Assembly: GCA_022315425.1 (NCBI GenBank)
Contig: JAIUPT010000028.1
Location: 1,488,001 to 1,552,000, forward strand
Length of the DNA stretch: 64,000 nucleotides
Source of the DNA: Pseudevernia furfuracea
Taxonomy: Eukaryota; Ascomycota; Lecanoromycetes; Lecanorales; Parmeliaceae
Direction: 5' to 3'
Part shown: one piece after another, positions 11,210 through 21,826 of the stretch
How the letters are laid out: the number at the start of each line of letters is the position of its first letter
Position numbering within the stretch: the stretch's first letter is position 1
Program-made: the position numbers and the translations under genes
Notes under the pieces: generated by a model
What the model was told of the DNA's origin: nothing
Database searches by the model: none
Seen by the model: only the letters and a program-made list of their open reading frames with translations

Positions 11210-13606
11210 ATGCTACCAGCTGATCGAGCCTTGACTTCACGTCTGCTCCCCCGTGCTTGGACCGCAAAATGGCCAATCATTAGCACAAGGTACAGGTCTG
11301 TGCAAGCTACGAAAAGAAGTCCGGCTTTCAACGAGCCATTCATAAAGGGTCGCCGTGAGACCTTGACTCTGCGGCCGGACATCAAAAATGCGGATTTCGC
11401 AACCACATCTAAACTGCTCGAGACAGAGGCTTTCATACCATGGCTTATTTCTCGACTTAACATTCTCATCGAGAGATCTACGGATGCAGGGTTTGCCATG
11501 TTTGCCAGGAACCTTATAGACATTCTACCGAAGAGGTCCGTATGGACAGCCCTGGAAACCCAGAATGCTCAACTCCCTTCACAATCGGATTGGCAACCTT
11601 CAGAACAGTCAAGACCTTTGCCGCTTCTTAGGTCTCTACGACAAGCTTTGATTTCCAATGGAGAGTTAGGAGTGGACACTCAGCTCAAGTACTCCTATCA
11701 TGGGCTCCTAGCAAGTCGGAAGTTCTCGAAGGTTGATATCGAAAATCAAGAAAAGCTTGCAGATCTACGTTATCCTGTGGAATGGTATCCGGCAACGCGA
11801 GCAGTCCAAAGGAAGATAGTTCTGCACGTCGGACCCACAAATTCCGGCAAAACCTACCATGCTTTGAAACGACTCGAGCAGGCGGACACGGGGATATACG
11901 CCGGACCTTTGCGGCTACTGGCCCATGAAGTCTATACCAGGCTGAACGCGAAAGGGAAAAATTGTGATCTCATTACTGGCGATGAAAGGGTCGTGCAAGA
12001 GGGTGGTGGAGCGCAAATGAAAAGCTGTACCGTCGAGATGGTGCCTCTGAATACGGATGTCGATGTAGCAGTCGTTGACGAGATCCAGATGATAGGTCAC
12101 AGGGAGCGAGGTTGGGCCTGGACGCAAGCACTTCTTGGTCTCAAAGCGAAAGAAATCCATCTATGTGGTGAGGAGCGAAGTGTGCCTCTGATCAGAGAGC
12201 TTGCGGCATCGATGGGAGACAAAATCGAGATTCACACGTACAAACGACTAAGCCCACTTATAACAATGTCGACAAGCTTAGAGCGCCGGCTCAGTGACCT
12301 CAGGAAAGGAGACTGTGTGGTAGTATTCTCGCGCCTTGGAATACATGCGATGAAGAAAGATATTGAAAGAAAAACGCAAAAGCGAGTGGCTGTTGTTTAC
12401 GGGAGCTTACCTCCAGAAATAAGAGCACAACAGGCCAAACTTTTCAACGATCCCGACAATGACTATGATATTCTGGTGGCTAGTGACGCTATTGGCATGG
12501 GGTTGAATCTGTAAGATTGCTATTCAATTCCGTCTTTCAAGACTGACACGGTGTGCAGGGCTATCAAGCGCGTAATATTCGAGTCTGTATCCAAGTTCGA
12601 CGGATTCCGTGTCGGGATTATCGAAGATGCCCATCTAAAGCAGATAGCTGGCCGTGCAGGTCGCTACCGCACTGCAGCACAAGCAGAAGGCCCGGCCGGT
12701 AACTTGAATGAGGGCAAAGAAGATTTAAAAACGTCACCAAGTATGCCAGCACCGAATTTAGGATTGGTCACCACTCTCGAAAAAGCAGATCTTCCAATTC
12801 TCCGCAAAGCCATGGAAAGTGAATTGGACCCCATCATGAGTGCAGGTATCTTTCCTCCGACCAGTATTCTTCTGAAATTTGCGACCTATTTCCCTCCATC
12901 AACAAGCTTCAGTTACATCCTGCTACGGCTCCACGAGCTCTCACTCAGACATCCAAGGTATCACTTGTGCGTTCTGAGAGACCAAATCGCTATTGCAGAC
13001 ACTATTCAGCCTGTCCAAAACCTCAGCATCCACGATCGCATTGTATTCTGCGCTGCTCCTGTCACAGTCAAAGGGCAAGGCATGTCCGTTATTCTTTCAG
13101 CCTTTGCTAGATGCGTTGGAGACAATTCCAGTGGAGCTCTACTTGATATACCCGAAATACCTTTGGACATATTGGATGAAGACATCAAAGCTAACAGAAA
13201 CTACATGCAACGGTTGGAGTCTTTACACAAGGCCTTGATTTTGTACCTTTGGCTAAGCTATCGATTTGCTGGAGTGTTCATTAATCAAGCGATGGCCTTT
13301 CATGTAAAGAAACTGGTAGAGGAGAGAATTGATAAGATGCTAGCGGAATACTCCTCTAGTCCTGCCATAAGAGAGAGGATCAGGACCATGAGGGAGGAGG
13401 CCTTACGTCAGATCAGCAAGTTTAATGAACCAGTTGCTGAGTCTGACGACTCCAGGTTTCAAACCGAGACGCCAGTTGCTTCGTTGCTGCCCGACGGCGT
13501 ATGCTATCAGGAGCAAGAGTTCCAACAAGAGGACGCTCGACTTGAGGTAAAATTGCAGGACATGGAGAACTTATCTGGGGACATTCGAAGCGTCGCTTCA
13601 CCTTGA
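11210..13606 (+). CDS. SUV3: Suv3, mitochondrial RNA helicase
   Basis: Exons are 11210-12510 and 12559-13606 with a 48-bp intron (GTAAGA..GCAG), giving 782 residues. The first ATG of the frame, at 11210, opens an Arg-rich, acid-poor N-terminus (MLPADRALTSRLLPRAW), a likely mitochondrial presequence. Helicase motifs are clear: Walker A GPTNSGKT at residues 208-215, and the Suv3-specific DEIQ box (in place of DEAD/DEAH) at about 290. The splice then restores GMGLNL-AIKRVIFES, followed by QIAGRAGR. Suv3 is the ATP-dependent 3'-5' helicase of the mitochondrial degradosome, working with the Dss1 exoribonuclease in intron turnover and RNA surveillance. The C-terminal region after motif VI has the normal Suv3 length. 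Confidence 0.95.
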
Positions 13607-14238
13607 GAACAGATTCAGCGTCCATTGATGGTGGGGATGTTAGACTGACTGAGCATACGGCGAAACGCTGATGGAGAATACTCTACAGTCTGAATCGAAG
13701 CTTCTGCATCAGCATTTTGCTTCTATAAGCTTTTACAAAGTGGATTCGGGGCGGAAAGAAAGGGCGTATCGTATATTTAGAGCACAACGGTGGAACAACT
13801 ACCGGAACAACATAGCCTATCAATCAATATCCTCGCTAGTATTGCGGGAATGTGATTATGTCCTTGCTGTCAGAAAGTACACCTGTTCCTCAAATCACTT
13901 GGCGTAGCGTACTCCGTAGTGAAGGATGTATCCACATGCCTAGACCTGGATTGATGTGACGTATTTCTCTTTCCTAATCATACAGCACACACGTATATGA
14001 TCGTAAAACCATCTTGAGTGTTTTAGGATTCGCTACTTATCTTGAGCAATGATCGCAGCGTACTTAAAGTAAAGTACCTCAGGGACAGTTGCGAATTCGC
14101 GCTAGAGTAGAAACGCGCGCTTAATTACCACTCGGAGTTGACGGGCAAATACTTAATAGCCACCGAGCCACACACTTTCCCTCCAGATATTTGCCCGTCA
14201 AGATTTCAAGGTGGACCGTTGTTGGAAACTCAGCAATC
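13607..14238. other. Intergenic, SUV3 to PRP22
   Basis: About 630 bp between two genes on the same strand. It should contain the SUV3 terminator and the PRP22 promoter. AAGTAAAGTACCTCAGG at about 14066 belongs to the GTACCT/AGGTAC-type words scattered through intergenic DNA here. No gene is supported. Confidence 0.4.
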
Positions 14239-17200
14239 ATGGACGATCTTGCCTCTCTGGAATTGCTCTCGTTAGTATCGAAAGTAACGTCCGAGCTCCA
14301 GAATCATTTAGGCATCAACGACAAGACTCTGGCTGAGTTTGTAATAGCACAGCATTCACAATGTCAGTCACTGCCCAAGTTCCAAGCCAAGATGGAGGAA
14401 ATGGGAGCAGATTTCCCCCCGAGTCTGGTAGAAAGTGTAGATCGACTCATTCTCACCATGCATCCCAAACACAGGGGAAAAGCGAATGGACATTCCACAG
14501 GAACACAGGTTCATGGAAACGGTCAGAGTCTTAATGATGTGGAGAAAAAGACCAGGATATTTAAGGGATTGGCTGTGCCGGATAAAGTACAGCAGTGGGA
14601 AGATGAGCCGTTAGAGTCGGAAGCCAAGGATGGACCACTGACTGGTGCCCTCGACGATACCTTCGCGATGCTTGAAGGCCTGGCTGGGAAAGGCACAAAA
14701 CCGCTAAACGGTGCGAACAATGGGAAAAGAAGACGAAGTCCAGACGACGTTGACGGCGACCGGAGCAGAAAGGGAAAGAACAGATTTCGATCGCGATCAA
14801 GGTCTTATAGCCGAGAAAAGCATGGGAGACACCGAAGGGATGGTGGTCACAACTACGACGAGGAATACTCCGCTGATACGAACGGGCAGCGCACTAAGGA
14901 TAAAGACCATCGCACCGGTTGGGGAGGCCGTCAAAAGGGACACAGATACGATGAGGACGATTTCTTCAAGCGGCCACCCACTCCCGAGATCGATGATGCA
15001 CCTAAAATCTTCAAGGTATACAACGGCACAGTCAGTGGTATCAAGCCTTTCGGAGCATTCGTGAGCTTGCAGGGCATCAAAGGAAAAGCTGATGGATTGG
15101 TACACATCTCTGCAATGCAAGAAGGAGCCCGAGTGAACGACCCAGCAGATCTTGTGTCTCAAGGTCAACCTGTCAAGGCCAAGGTCGTGAGTATCGAATC
15201 TGGACCTAAAGGGCCTCGAATCGGACTATCGATGAAAGAAGTAGACCAAGTCACAGGTCGCGATTTAGTACCTCAGAAGAGACTAGCATCAGGTGCAAAC
15301 ATGGAAAGGCTCGACGGTAAGGGTTCTGAAACCAACGAAAACGACACATGTGGTAGTTTCACTTCAGATGTACCCGTTATAGAAGGTGACATGAACGGGA
15401 GGCGCATGCGACAGAAGAAGAGAATGACGTCTCCTGAAAGGTGGGAGATCAAACAATTGATTGCGTCAGGTGCCATCTCTGCGTCGGACTATCCAGACAT
15501 CGATGAAGAGTATAACGCAACATTAGCAGGGGAAGGTGACTTCGAGGAAGAGGAAGATGTGGATATTGAGGTCCGAGAAGAAGAACCTCCATTCCTTGCT
15601 GGACAGACCAAGCAATCTTTAGAGCTTTCCCCCATACGAGTTGTCAAAGCACCAGATGGGTCAATGAACCGTGCTGGTATGGCCGGTACATCTCTAGCAA
15701 AGGAGCGCCGTGATCTTCGACAGCAAGAAGCACAGGACAAAGCTGCTGAGCAAGCTTCACAGGTAGACCTAAACGCGCAGTGGCAAGATCCAATGATGGC
15801 CCCCGACCAACGCAAATTCGCCAGCGACCTCCGAAATCCACAAGCACACAAGGCTCCTGATGCTTTGCCAGAGTGGAAGCGGGTGACCCAAAGCAAAGAT
15901 CAGTCACTTGGAAAAAGAAGCTCGATGTCAATCAAGCAGCAAAGGGAGAGCTTACCCGTATATAAGTTTCGCAAGCAGCTCTTGGACGCTGTCAACGAAA
16001 ATCAGCTCATGATTGTCGTGGGCGACACTGGATCTGGTAAAACTACCCAGTTGACGCAGTATCTAGCAGAGGGTGGTTTCGCCAATCACGGTATGATCGG
16101 GTGTACTCAGCCTCGCCGAGTCGCTGCAATGTCTGTTGCGAAGCGTGTAGCTGAAGAAGTTGGCTGCAAGTTGGGTCAAGAAGTCGGATACACCATTCGC
16201 TTTGAAGACTGCACCAGTCCGGAAACCAAAATCAAATACATGACTGACGGTATGTTACAAAGAGAGGTACTCATGGATCCTAATCTCAGAAAATACTCTG
16301 TCATTATGCTTGATGAAGCCCATGAGCGAACCATTGCGACGGATGTTCTCTTCGGATTGCTGAAGAAAACATTGAAGAGAAGATCTGACTTTAAAGTGAT
16401 TGTCACATCCGCCACGCTCGATGCTGACAAGTTCTCTGAGTACTTCAACAAGTGTCCCATTTTCACGATTCCAGGTCGTACGTATCCGGTGGAAGTCATG
16501 TACTCAAGAGAACCGGAGTCAGATTACCTTGATGCTGCCCTTGTCACGGTTATGCAAATCCATTTGACTGAGCCTCCAGGCGATATACTACTTTTTTTGA
16601 CGGGGCAAGAGGAAATAGATACAAGCTGCGAGATTCTCTTCGAGAGAATGAAAGCTCTTGGTCCAAGCGTGCCCGAGCTACTCATTCTCCCCGTTTACTC
16701 TGCTCTACCTAGCGAGATGCAGAGTAAGATTTTCGAACCTGCACCACCTGGCAGCAGAAAAGTGGTCATTGCGACGAATATCGCAGAGACTTCAATCACT
16801 ATTGATGGCATTTACTATGTCATCGATCCTGGATTTGTCAAACAGAACGCTTACGATCCTAAGCTTGGAATGGATTCGCTTGTCGTCACGCCTATCTCCC
16901 AAGCGCAAGCTAAACAGCGAGCTGGTCGTGCTGGGCGTACAGGTCCAGGGAAGGCGTTCAGATTATATACAGAGGCGGCTTTTCAGTCTGAGATGCTCCC
17001 GACTTCTATACCAGAAATCCAACGCCAGAACTTGTCACTCACCATCCTTATGCTAAAAGCCATGGGCATCAACGACTTGCTCCACTTCGACTTTATGGAC
17101 CCTCCTCCTACCAACACTATGCTAACAGCTCTTGAAGAACTTTATGCCCTCTCAGCCCTTGATGACGAAGGCCTCTTGACGCGTCTTGGTCGTAAGATGG

Positions 17201-17949
17201 CAGACTTTCCTATGGAGCCGGCTCTCGCAAAGACACTTATCTTTTCGACTGATCTTGGGTGCTCAGATGAAATTCTGAGTATTGTTGCTATGCTCTCGGT
17301 CCAGCCTATCTTCTACCGCCCAAAGGAGAAGCAACAGCAAGCGGATCAAAAAAAGCAAAGGTTCCATGATCCTCATGGAGACCACCTCACCTTACTGAAC
17401 GTCTACAATGGTTGGAAAGGAAGTAAATTTTCAAATCCATGGTGTTTCGAGAACTTCATCCAAGCTCGCTCAATGCGGCGTGCCCAGGACGTGCGCCAGC
17501 AACTCGTGAGCATCATGGAACGATACAAGCACCAAATTGTTTCTTGTGGTAGAAACACGATGAAGGTGCGGCAAGCCTTATGCTCTGGATTCTTCAGAAA
17601 CGCCGCGAGGAAGGATCCCCAAGAAGGCTATAAGACGCTCACGGAAGGCACTATAGTCTATCTACATCCTTCCTCCGCCATGTTCGGGAAACCATCGGAA
17701 CATGTGATATTTCATACGTTGGTCTTGACAACGAAGGAATATATGAACTGGACTACGGCGATTGAACCAAAATGGCTTGTGGAAGCAGCACCTACGTTCT
17801 TCAAGGTGGCCGCTACGGATCGACTGTCAAAGAGGAAGAAGGCGGAAAGGATACAGCCGTTACACAATAGATTTGCTGGCGAGGATGACTGGCGGTTGTC
17901 GGCCCAGAAGAGGCAAGGACGTGGTGGTGGAGGAGGTACTTGGGGTTAA
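14239..17949 (+). CDS. PRP22: Prp22-type DEAH-box splicing helicase
   Basis: Intronless, 1236 residues from the ATG at 14239. An upstream frame extension lacks an ATG. The N-terminus carries the Prp22/DHX8 helical segment (LLSLVSKVTSELQNHLG), then an RS/Lys-rich low-complexity region. An S1 RNA-binding domain follows at about 254-336 (GTVSGIKPFGAFVSL..GLVHIS). The helicase core has Walker A GDTGSGKT at about 595-602, DEAH at 692-695, SAT at about 724 and the QRAGRAGR motif, followed by the winged-helix, ratchet and OB regions (HPSSAMFGKPSEHVIFH..). The S1 domain distinguishes Prp22 from Prp2, Prp16 and Prp43. Prp22 releases spliced mRNA from the spliceosome and proofreads 3' splice-site choice. 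The protein ends in a short Gly-rich tail. Confidence 0.96.
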   Translation: MDDLASLELLSLVSKVTSELQNHLGINDKTLAEFVIAQHSQCQSLPKFQAKMEEMGADFPPSLVESVDRLILTMHPKHRGKANGHSTGTQVHGNGQSLNDVEKKTRIFKGLAVPDKVQQWEDEPLESEAKDGPLTGALDDTFAMLEGLAGKGTKPLNGANNGKRRRSPDDVDGDRSRKGKNRFRSRSRSYSREKHGRHRRDGGHNYDEEYSADTNGQRTKDKDHRTGWGGRQKGHRYDEDDFFKRPPTPEIDDAPKIFKVYNGTVSGIKPFGAFVSLQGIKGKADGLVHISAMQEGARVNDPADLVSQGQPVKAKVVSIESGPKGPRIGLSMKEVDQVTGRDLVPQKRLASGANMERLDGKGSETNENDTCGSFTSDVPVIEGDMNGRRMRQKKRMTSPERWEIKQLIASGAISASDYPDIDEEYNATLAGEGDFEEEEDVDIEVREEEPPFLAGQTKQSLELSPIRVVKAPDGSMNRAGMAGTSLAKERRDLRQQEAQDKAAEQASQVDLNAQWQDPMMAPDQRKFASDLRNPQAHKAPDALPEWKRVTQSKDQSLGKRSSMSIKQQRESLPVYKFRKQLLDAVNENQLMIVVGDTGSGKTTQLTQYLAEGGFANHGMIGCTQPRRVAAMSVAKRVAEEVGCKLGQEVGYTIRFEDCTSPETKIKYMTDGMLQREVLMDPNLRKYSVIMLDEAHERTIATDVLFGLLKKTLKRRSDFKVIVTSATLDADKFSEYFNKCPIFTIPGRTYPVEVMYSREPESDYLDAALVTVMQIHLTEPPGDILLFLTGQEEIDTSCEILFERMKALGPSVPELLILPVYSALPSEMQSKIFEPAPPGSRKVVIATNIAETSITIDGIYYVIDPGFVKQNAYDPKLGMDSLVVTPISQAQAKQRAGRAGRTGPGKAFRLYTEAAFQSEMLPTSIPEIQRQNLSLTILMLKAMGINDLLHFDFMDPPPTNTMLTALEELYALSALDDEGLLTRLGRKMADFPMEPALAKTLIFSTDLGCSDEILSIVAMLSVQPIFYRPKEKQQQADQKKQRFHDPHGDHLTLLNVYNGWKGSKFSNPWCFENFIQARSMRRAQDVRQQLVSIMERYKHQIVSCGRNTMKVRQALCSGFFRNAARKDPQEGYKTLTEGTIVYLHPSSAMFGKPSEHVIFHTLVLTTKEYMNWTTAIEPKWLVEAAPTFFKVAATDRLSKRKKAERIQPLHNRFAGEDDWRLSAQKRQGRGGGGGTWG

Positions 17950-18446
17950 TTAGAGCGCTCTGGGTATTGGGTAACGGATATTCCCAATAACTTCCGAGCT
18001 AGGTAGTGAGACATCTAACTCATTTACTCCTTACTTTGTGCCAGCAGCTCCTGTCTCGTTTACAACTCGTCCACGAAAAGCTCGCTGACTCTATAAATTA
18101 TCCGTAGCTACTTTTGTCCACGAAAGCAAAGCTACAAGATCTAGTGTCTCGGGCATTTTTGACTTCCAGCTCGAGACTCATGAATTCGAGGTCAGACTTT
18201 TCGGGGTCCAGGTTCCTGCTGCTGTGACCTTTGACCTCCAACACTGATGATAATGGTCAAACTTTTTGGACTTATGCCGTTAGCTGTGCAGCCTATCACA
18301 CCTAATGTGAGTGGAAGTACGCCCACTGAGATAATTGGGATGCACCAGTTCAAAGCTGGCTGTATTAACATCCGACGGCCTGGCCATCGCTCTGGAAGCG
18401 AAGCTCAGCTCCGCTCCGCGGATGCCTGCAAATGCTTCAATCCGTA
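17950..18446. other. Intergenic, convergent PRP22/G-patch
   Basis: About 500 bp between convergent genes, holding both 3' UTRs and terminators. No gene or repeat is supported. Confidence 0.4.
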
Positions 18447-19148
18447 TTATCCACCACCGAGATACTTTTCCACATCGTCATTCCTGTAAAATATATCCTG
18501 CAGTCTTTCTCGCTTTCTCCTGTCCTCCATATCTTTTTTCCGGACTTGCTTCGCATCCATTCTCTCTACCTTTGCGTCTGGGGGTTTTTTGTTCCCTTTT
18601 GTTTTTGCACCTAGTCCCACGGTATCGTTCTTTATTCTGGCTTTAATGGGCGCTCTTATGCCTTCACCTGTTGCGCCCAACCCTTGTCTGCTGTCCGGAT
18701 TCCAGCCATAGGATGTAAGGTACTTGAGCCCTCGTCGACTACGGTCCAAATGTGACGGTGGATGCGAATGAGTCAAGCAGACCATGTGACCTATAGTAGA
18801 CTCGTGAATCATAGACGCTGTGGATGTCGCTTCACCTGGGGCATCGATTGGGAGATTGCAGATCTCACACATAGATGCTTTCCGGTCAAGTTGCAGTTGT
18901 GTGGGATTTCTCTCGGGGTTGGGGGCCTCGGTGGAAATGGAATTATGGTCTTCCGTGGACGCACCATTCCTTAGGACAATATTTAGATACCGGTCTCCGG
19001 CAGAGACAGCAGGGGTGGTTCGAGGCGCCAACTGTATAACTTGCGTGGGAGCTGCTGCTGCAGGCACAAAATCGATCCTCTTTCTTCTAATTCCAGTGCC
19101 GAAAGTTCTTTGCTGCTTCCAGGAACTGGAATCGTCTTCGTCCGACAT
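18447..19148 (-). CDS. G-patch domain protein
   Basis: Single exon, 233 residues from the ATG at 19148 (MSDEDDSSSW). The N-terminal half is Ser/Thr-rich and disordered. A small Cys/His segment follows (CEICNLPI..H..GH.VCLTHSHPPSH), then a G-patch at about 147-190 built on SRRGLKYLTSYGW...GLGATGEGIRAPI...VGLGAK. The C-terminus is a strongly basic helix (KQVRKKDMEDRRKRERLQDIFYRND). The order Cys/His element then G-patch is like GPANK1-type proteins and some spliceosome-associated G-patch factors. G-patches usually bind and activate DEAH helicases of the Prp43 family. Having PRP22 next door is probably coincidence. The exact orthologue was not identified. Confidence 0.85.
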   Translation of the reverse strand: MSDEDDSSSWKQQRTFGTGIRRKRIDFVPAAAAPTQVIQLAPRTTPAVSAGDRYLNIVLRNGASTEDHNSISTEAPNPERNPTQLQLDRKASMCEICNLPIDAPGEATSTASMIHESTIGHMVCLTHSHPPSHLDRSRRGLKYLTSYGWNPDSRQGLGATGEGIRAPIKARIKNDTVGLGAKTKGNKKPPDAKVERMDAKQVRKKDMEDRRKRERLQDIFYRNDDVEKYLGGG

Positions 19149-19346
19149 GTTGATATTCACTCTCGGATGAGGGAAGAGGGAAATTGGATATTCAGAAAGC
19201 CTGGGCGAGAAGATGTTTTTTTGTAGATCATTTGCGCCGTGTTTCCCAATTTAAATACCAAAATGACGGTATTGTTACGCTTATCGTGCTTCCGCATGCT
19301 ATTAATCTGTTAAACAATTATACAGCGGCAGCACTCGGCACTGAAG
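19149..19346. promoter_or_regulatory. G-patch/SDR divergent promoter
   Basis: Only 198 bp separate the two outward-facing ATGs, so the promoters must overlap. No specific site was identified. Confidence 0.4.
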
Positions 19347-20636
19347 ATGCCTATTCATATACTTGCAAGCGCAGTATTTGAAGGAGTGTTTTTTCTGCCA
19401 TTGGTGATCCGACTCCTGAAAGTTGTACTTTTGCTGTTCTCAATATGGCTCCTGAAGATTTACTTTGGGGGAGCCAACAACACTTCGGAGCGCTTGATGC
19501 ACTCTAAAGTGATTATGATTACGGTATTTGAGGTCTACTTCCTCCTAATGAGTGTAGCTGATGATGTGTAGGGTGGCACGTCCGGCATTGGTGCAGCCGT
19601 AGCTCAACATCTTGCGGCTCGCGGCGCCCAGATAATTCTTCTTACCCATCATGCGCCCTCGGACCCTTTTCTCGTGGACTACATTGATGATCTGCGCGCC
19701 TCCACCAACAACGACTTGATCTACGCAGAGCAGGTGGACCTTTCGTCGCTGCAATCAATACGAGTCTTTGCGACCAAATGGGTTGACAACGCTCCTCCCC
19801 GGAGACTTGACATGATCATACTATGTGCAGACAATTTGATACCTAGATTCGGTATCACTTCGAAGACACAAGATGCATTGGATCCTGTCTGGGGAATCAA
19901 TTATCTTGCAAACTTCCACCTTCTGAGCATACTGAGTCCAGCAATCAGGGCGCAACCCCCTGATAGAGATGTCAGGATCGTCTTTGCAACATGTTCAAGC
20001 TATGTTGGGGGCGATCTGAAGGCTTTGAAAGACACAAGGGACCCTTTGCCGCCAGGAAGAAAGTACGAGACCAGTAAGCTGGCATGCATGATTTTTGCTC
20101 AGGCTTTTCAAAAACATCTAGATGCATATCAACGGCCAGACAAACAGCCTAATAATGCTCGAGTCATTGTCGTTGACCCGGGCTTTACTCGGACACCCGG
20201 GATGCGACGGTGGCTAACGATGGGTTCACTGTGGGGGTTGCTGCTATACTTGGTCACGTGGCCTTTTTGGTGGCTTGTGTTCAAATCCCCTGTGCAAGGT
20301 GCGCAGGGTTTTCTCAGAGCTGCGTTGGAGGCAGAACTGGGAAGAGGGTCTGGTGGCAGATTGTTGAGAGAGTGTAAAGAAGTGGACTATTTGAGGCAAG
20401 AAATCAGGGATGAGAATGCTCAAAAGACGTTATGGGCGTTCAGTGAGAAGCAGGTGGAGGCGCTAGAGAAGGACGGTGCCGTAAAGAGAGCGTTGGCAAA
20501 GAAGGAGAATGAGGAATTGGAGAAGGCAAAGGCTACTGCGCCTGGCAAAGAGGGGAAAGTTGTGGCAACGGAGAAGAACAAAACACCGAATGCACCGAAA
20601 GTGTCTGGGTCTCGAAGAACTCGAAAAGCTGGTTGA
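19347..20636 (+). CDS. Membrane-anchored short-chain dehydrogenase
   Basis: Exons are 19347-19523 and 19572-20636 (intron GTATTT..GTAG, 48 bp), giving 413 residues. A hydrophobic N-terminus (FLPLVIRLLKVVLLLFSIWLL) acts as a signal anchor. The splice restores the Rossmann nucleotide-binding loop GGTSGIGAAVAQHL, which runs across the exon junction. The catalytic YETSK (YxxxK) follows. A second hydrophobic hairpin, LLLYLVTWPFWWLVF, lies after the active site. The C-terminus is a charged Lys/Glu-rich tail ending RRTRKAG. This layout fits ER or lipid-droplet SDRs of the retinol-dehydrogenase/Env9 type. The substrate cannot be told from sequence; NADP(H)-dependent oxidoreduction of a lipid-like alcohol or ketone is the family expectation. 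Confidence 0.85.
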
Positions 20637-20844
20637 TACATTTTTCGTATTTTATGATACCCCTGACGAACAAAATAAAACTAGCGCCTTTTGTGGCGTG
20701 TATCGAAACCGTGAGTATTTGCCGCGTACACTTGTCCGGAGCTCAACTAAGGAGCTAGGGTATACTTCCATCAAGACACATTCTTGCAAACACCTAAATC
20801 GAAGCTTTGCAACTGCAACTTCCGTCAACAGACCAGCATCCGTC

Positions 20845-21380
20845 ATGGTTGGTTCCACCTCTCCTCCCCTTCAATCCTTCTAAAATCTCCACTAAAGCTT
20901 CACTTCTAGTCCCTCCGCATAGCACCCCCATCCAGCCACGCTACCTCAACCAACAATACCAGCTCTACCACCGGAGGCGCACCCTCCGCTCCTGGCATCC
21001 ATGATACCCTCCGCTCTTCTCTCACACCCACACCCACAGTCTCATCGACAAGTCCCTCCCAACCTCAGCCTACTACGTCTACACATCCACTAGAGTCGCG
21101 CCTTGCAGCCTGGCAATCAACACAAGATTCGCTCAAGATGAACATGCTTCGCCGCAATTTCGGCATCGCGGAACCGGTCCGACGAGGAATGGAGATGAAG
21201 ATCTGTAGGGAGGGGGAGTGGAGGCCAGCATGTTTGGGGGGGAGCGCGGGTGTCGGAGGGGATGTTCTCGCGGGCAGGGATGCGGAGCTGAGTTGGGAGG
21301 ATGTCTACAAGGGCGATGAGACTAGGGAAGGGGCGGATTTCCATTCGGAGATGGAGGCGAAGTTGAAGATGGTATGGTGA
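20845..21380 (+). CDS. UMP1: Ump1 proteasome maturation factor
   Basis: Best model: exon 1 is just the start codon (20845-20847), then a 62-bp intron (20848-20909, GTTGGT..CTTCTAG), then exon 2 (20910-21380), giving 157 residues. It begins M-SLRIAPPSSH, as in fungal Ump1 proteins. Exon 2 carries a Ser/Thr/Pro-rich N-terminus and the family core: HPLESRLAAWQSTQDSLK, MNMLRRNFGIAEPVRRGMEM and FHSEMEAKLKM. Ump1/POMP is the chaperone of half-proteasomes and becomes the first substrate of the assembled 20S particle. Without the splice, the ATG at 20845 leads to a stop after 12 codons. An 18-base poly-G tract lies just after the stop codon. Confidence 0.88.
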
Positions 21381-21826
21381 ACAGGGTGGGGGGGGGGGGG
21401 GGGGGTCATTTACAGGATACCCCCGAGCAGGATTAGACGTTCAGCAACCACTTGATCAAAGACCTGCTCCAGGCGACCCCCCTTCATGGCGCGCGCCTCT
21501 CTTTCTCACAAGATAACGCTACTGGGGCGAATACTATTTCAAATACAGGGCTCAAAGGCGGTCGATATGCTGCCCCCAACGGTCCAAAAAGAAAGCCATT
21601 TGCCAAGAAATCCCAGATATAGTTACATTGCAGGCAACCATGACTGTCTTCGAAACCGTCCAAAGCGCCGTTTAAAGGCCTTGTGCTACATCCGTATGAA
21701 CACCAGGAAATGCTTCAGACGATAGGACCGTACTCAACGCCGACATGAGTCATCCACACGTTGCCATGCCGCAAGTCTCAAGCTTGATGTCGTAATTATA
21801 GATTTGTGTAGAAAGAAACATGACTG
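21381..21826. other. Intergenic with poly-G tract
   Basis: About 450 bp between convergent genes. It begins with an uninterrupted run of 18 G (21388-21405) immediately 3' of the UMP1 stop. The rest contains no supported gene; an 80-codon frame at 21486-21725 has no recognisable features. Confidence 0.5.
21388..21405. repeat. G18 homopolymer
   Basis: Eighteen consecutive G residues directly downstream of the UMP1 stop codon, in what should be its 3' UTR. The tract could form a G-quadruplex and is prone to length variation or assembly error. Confidence 0.95.

Noticed and set aside
15644..15931. Long minus-strand frames opposite PRP22
   Set aside because: They are antisense shadows of a strongly conserved coding exon, with no independent features.
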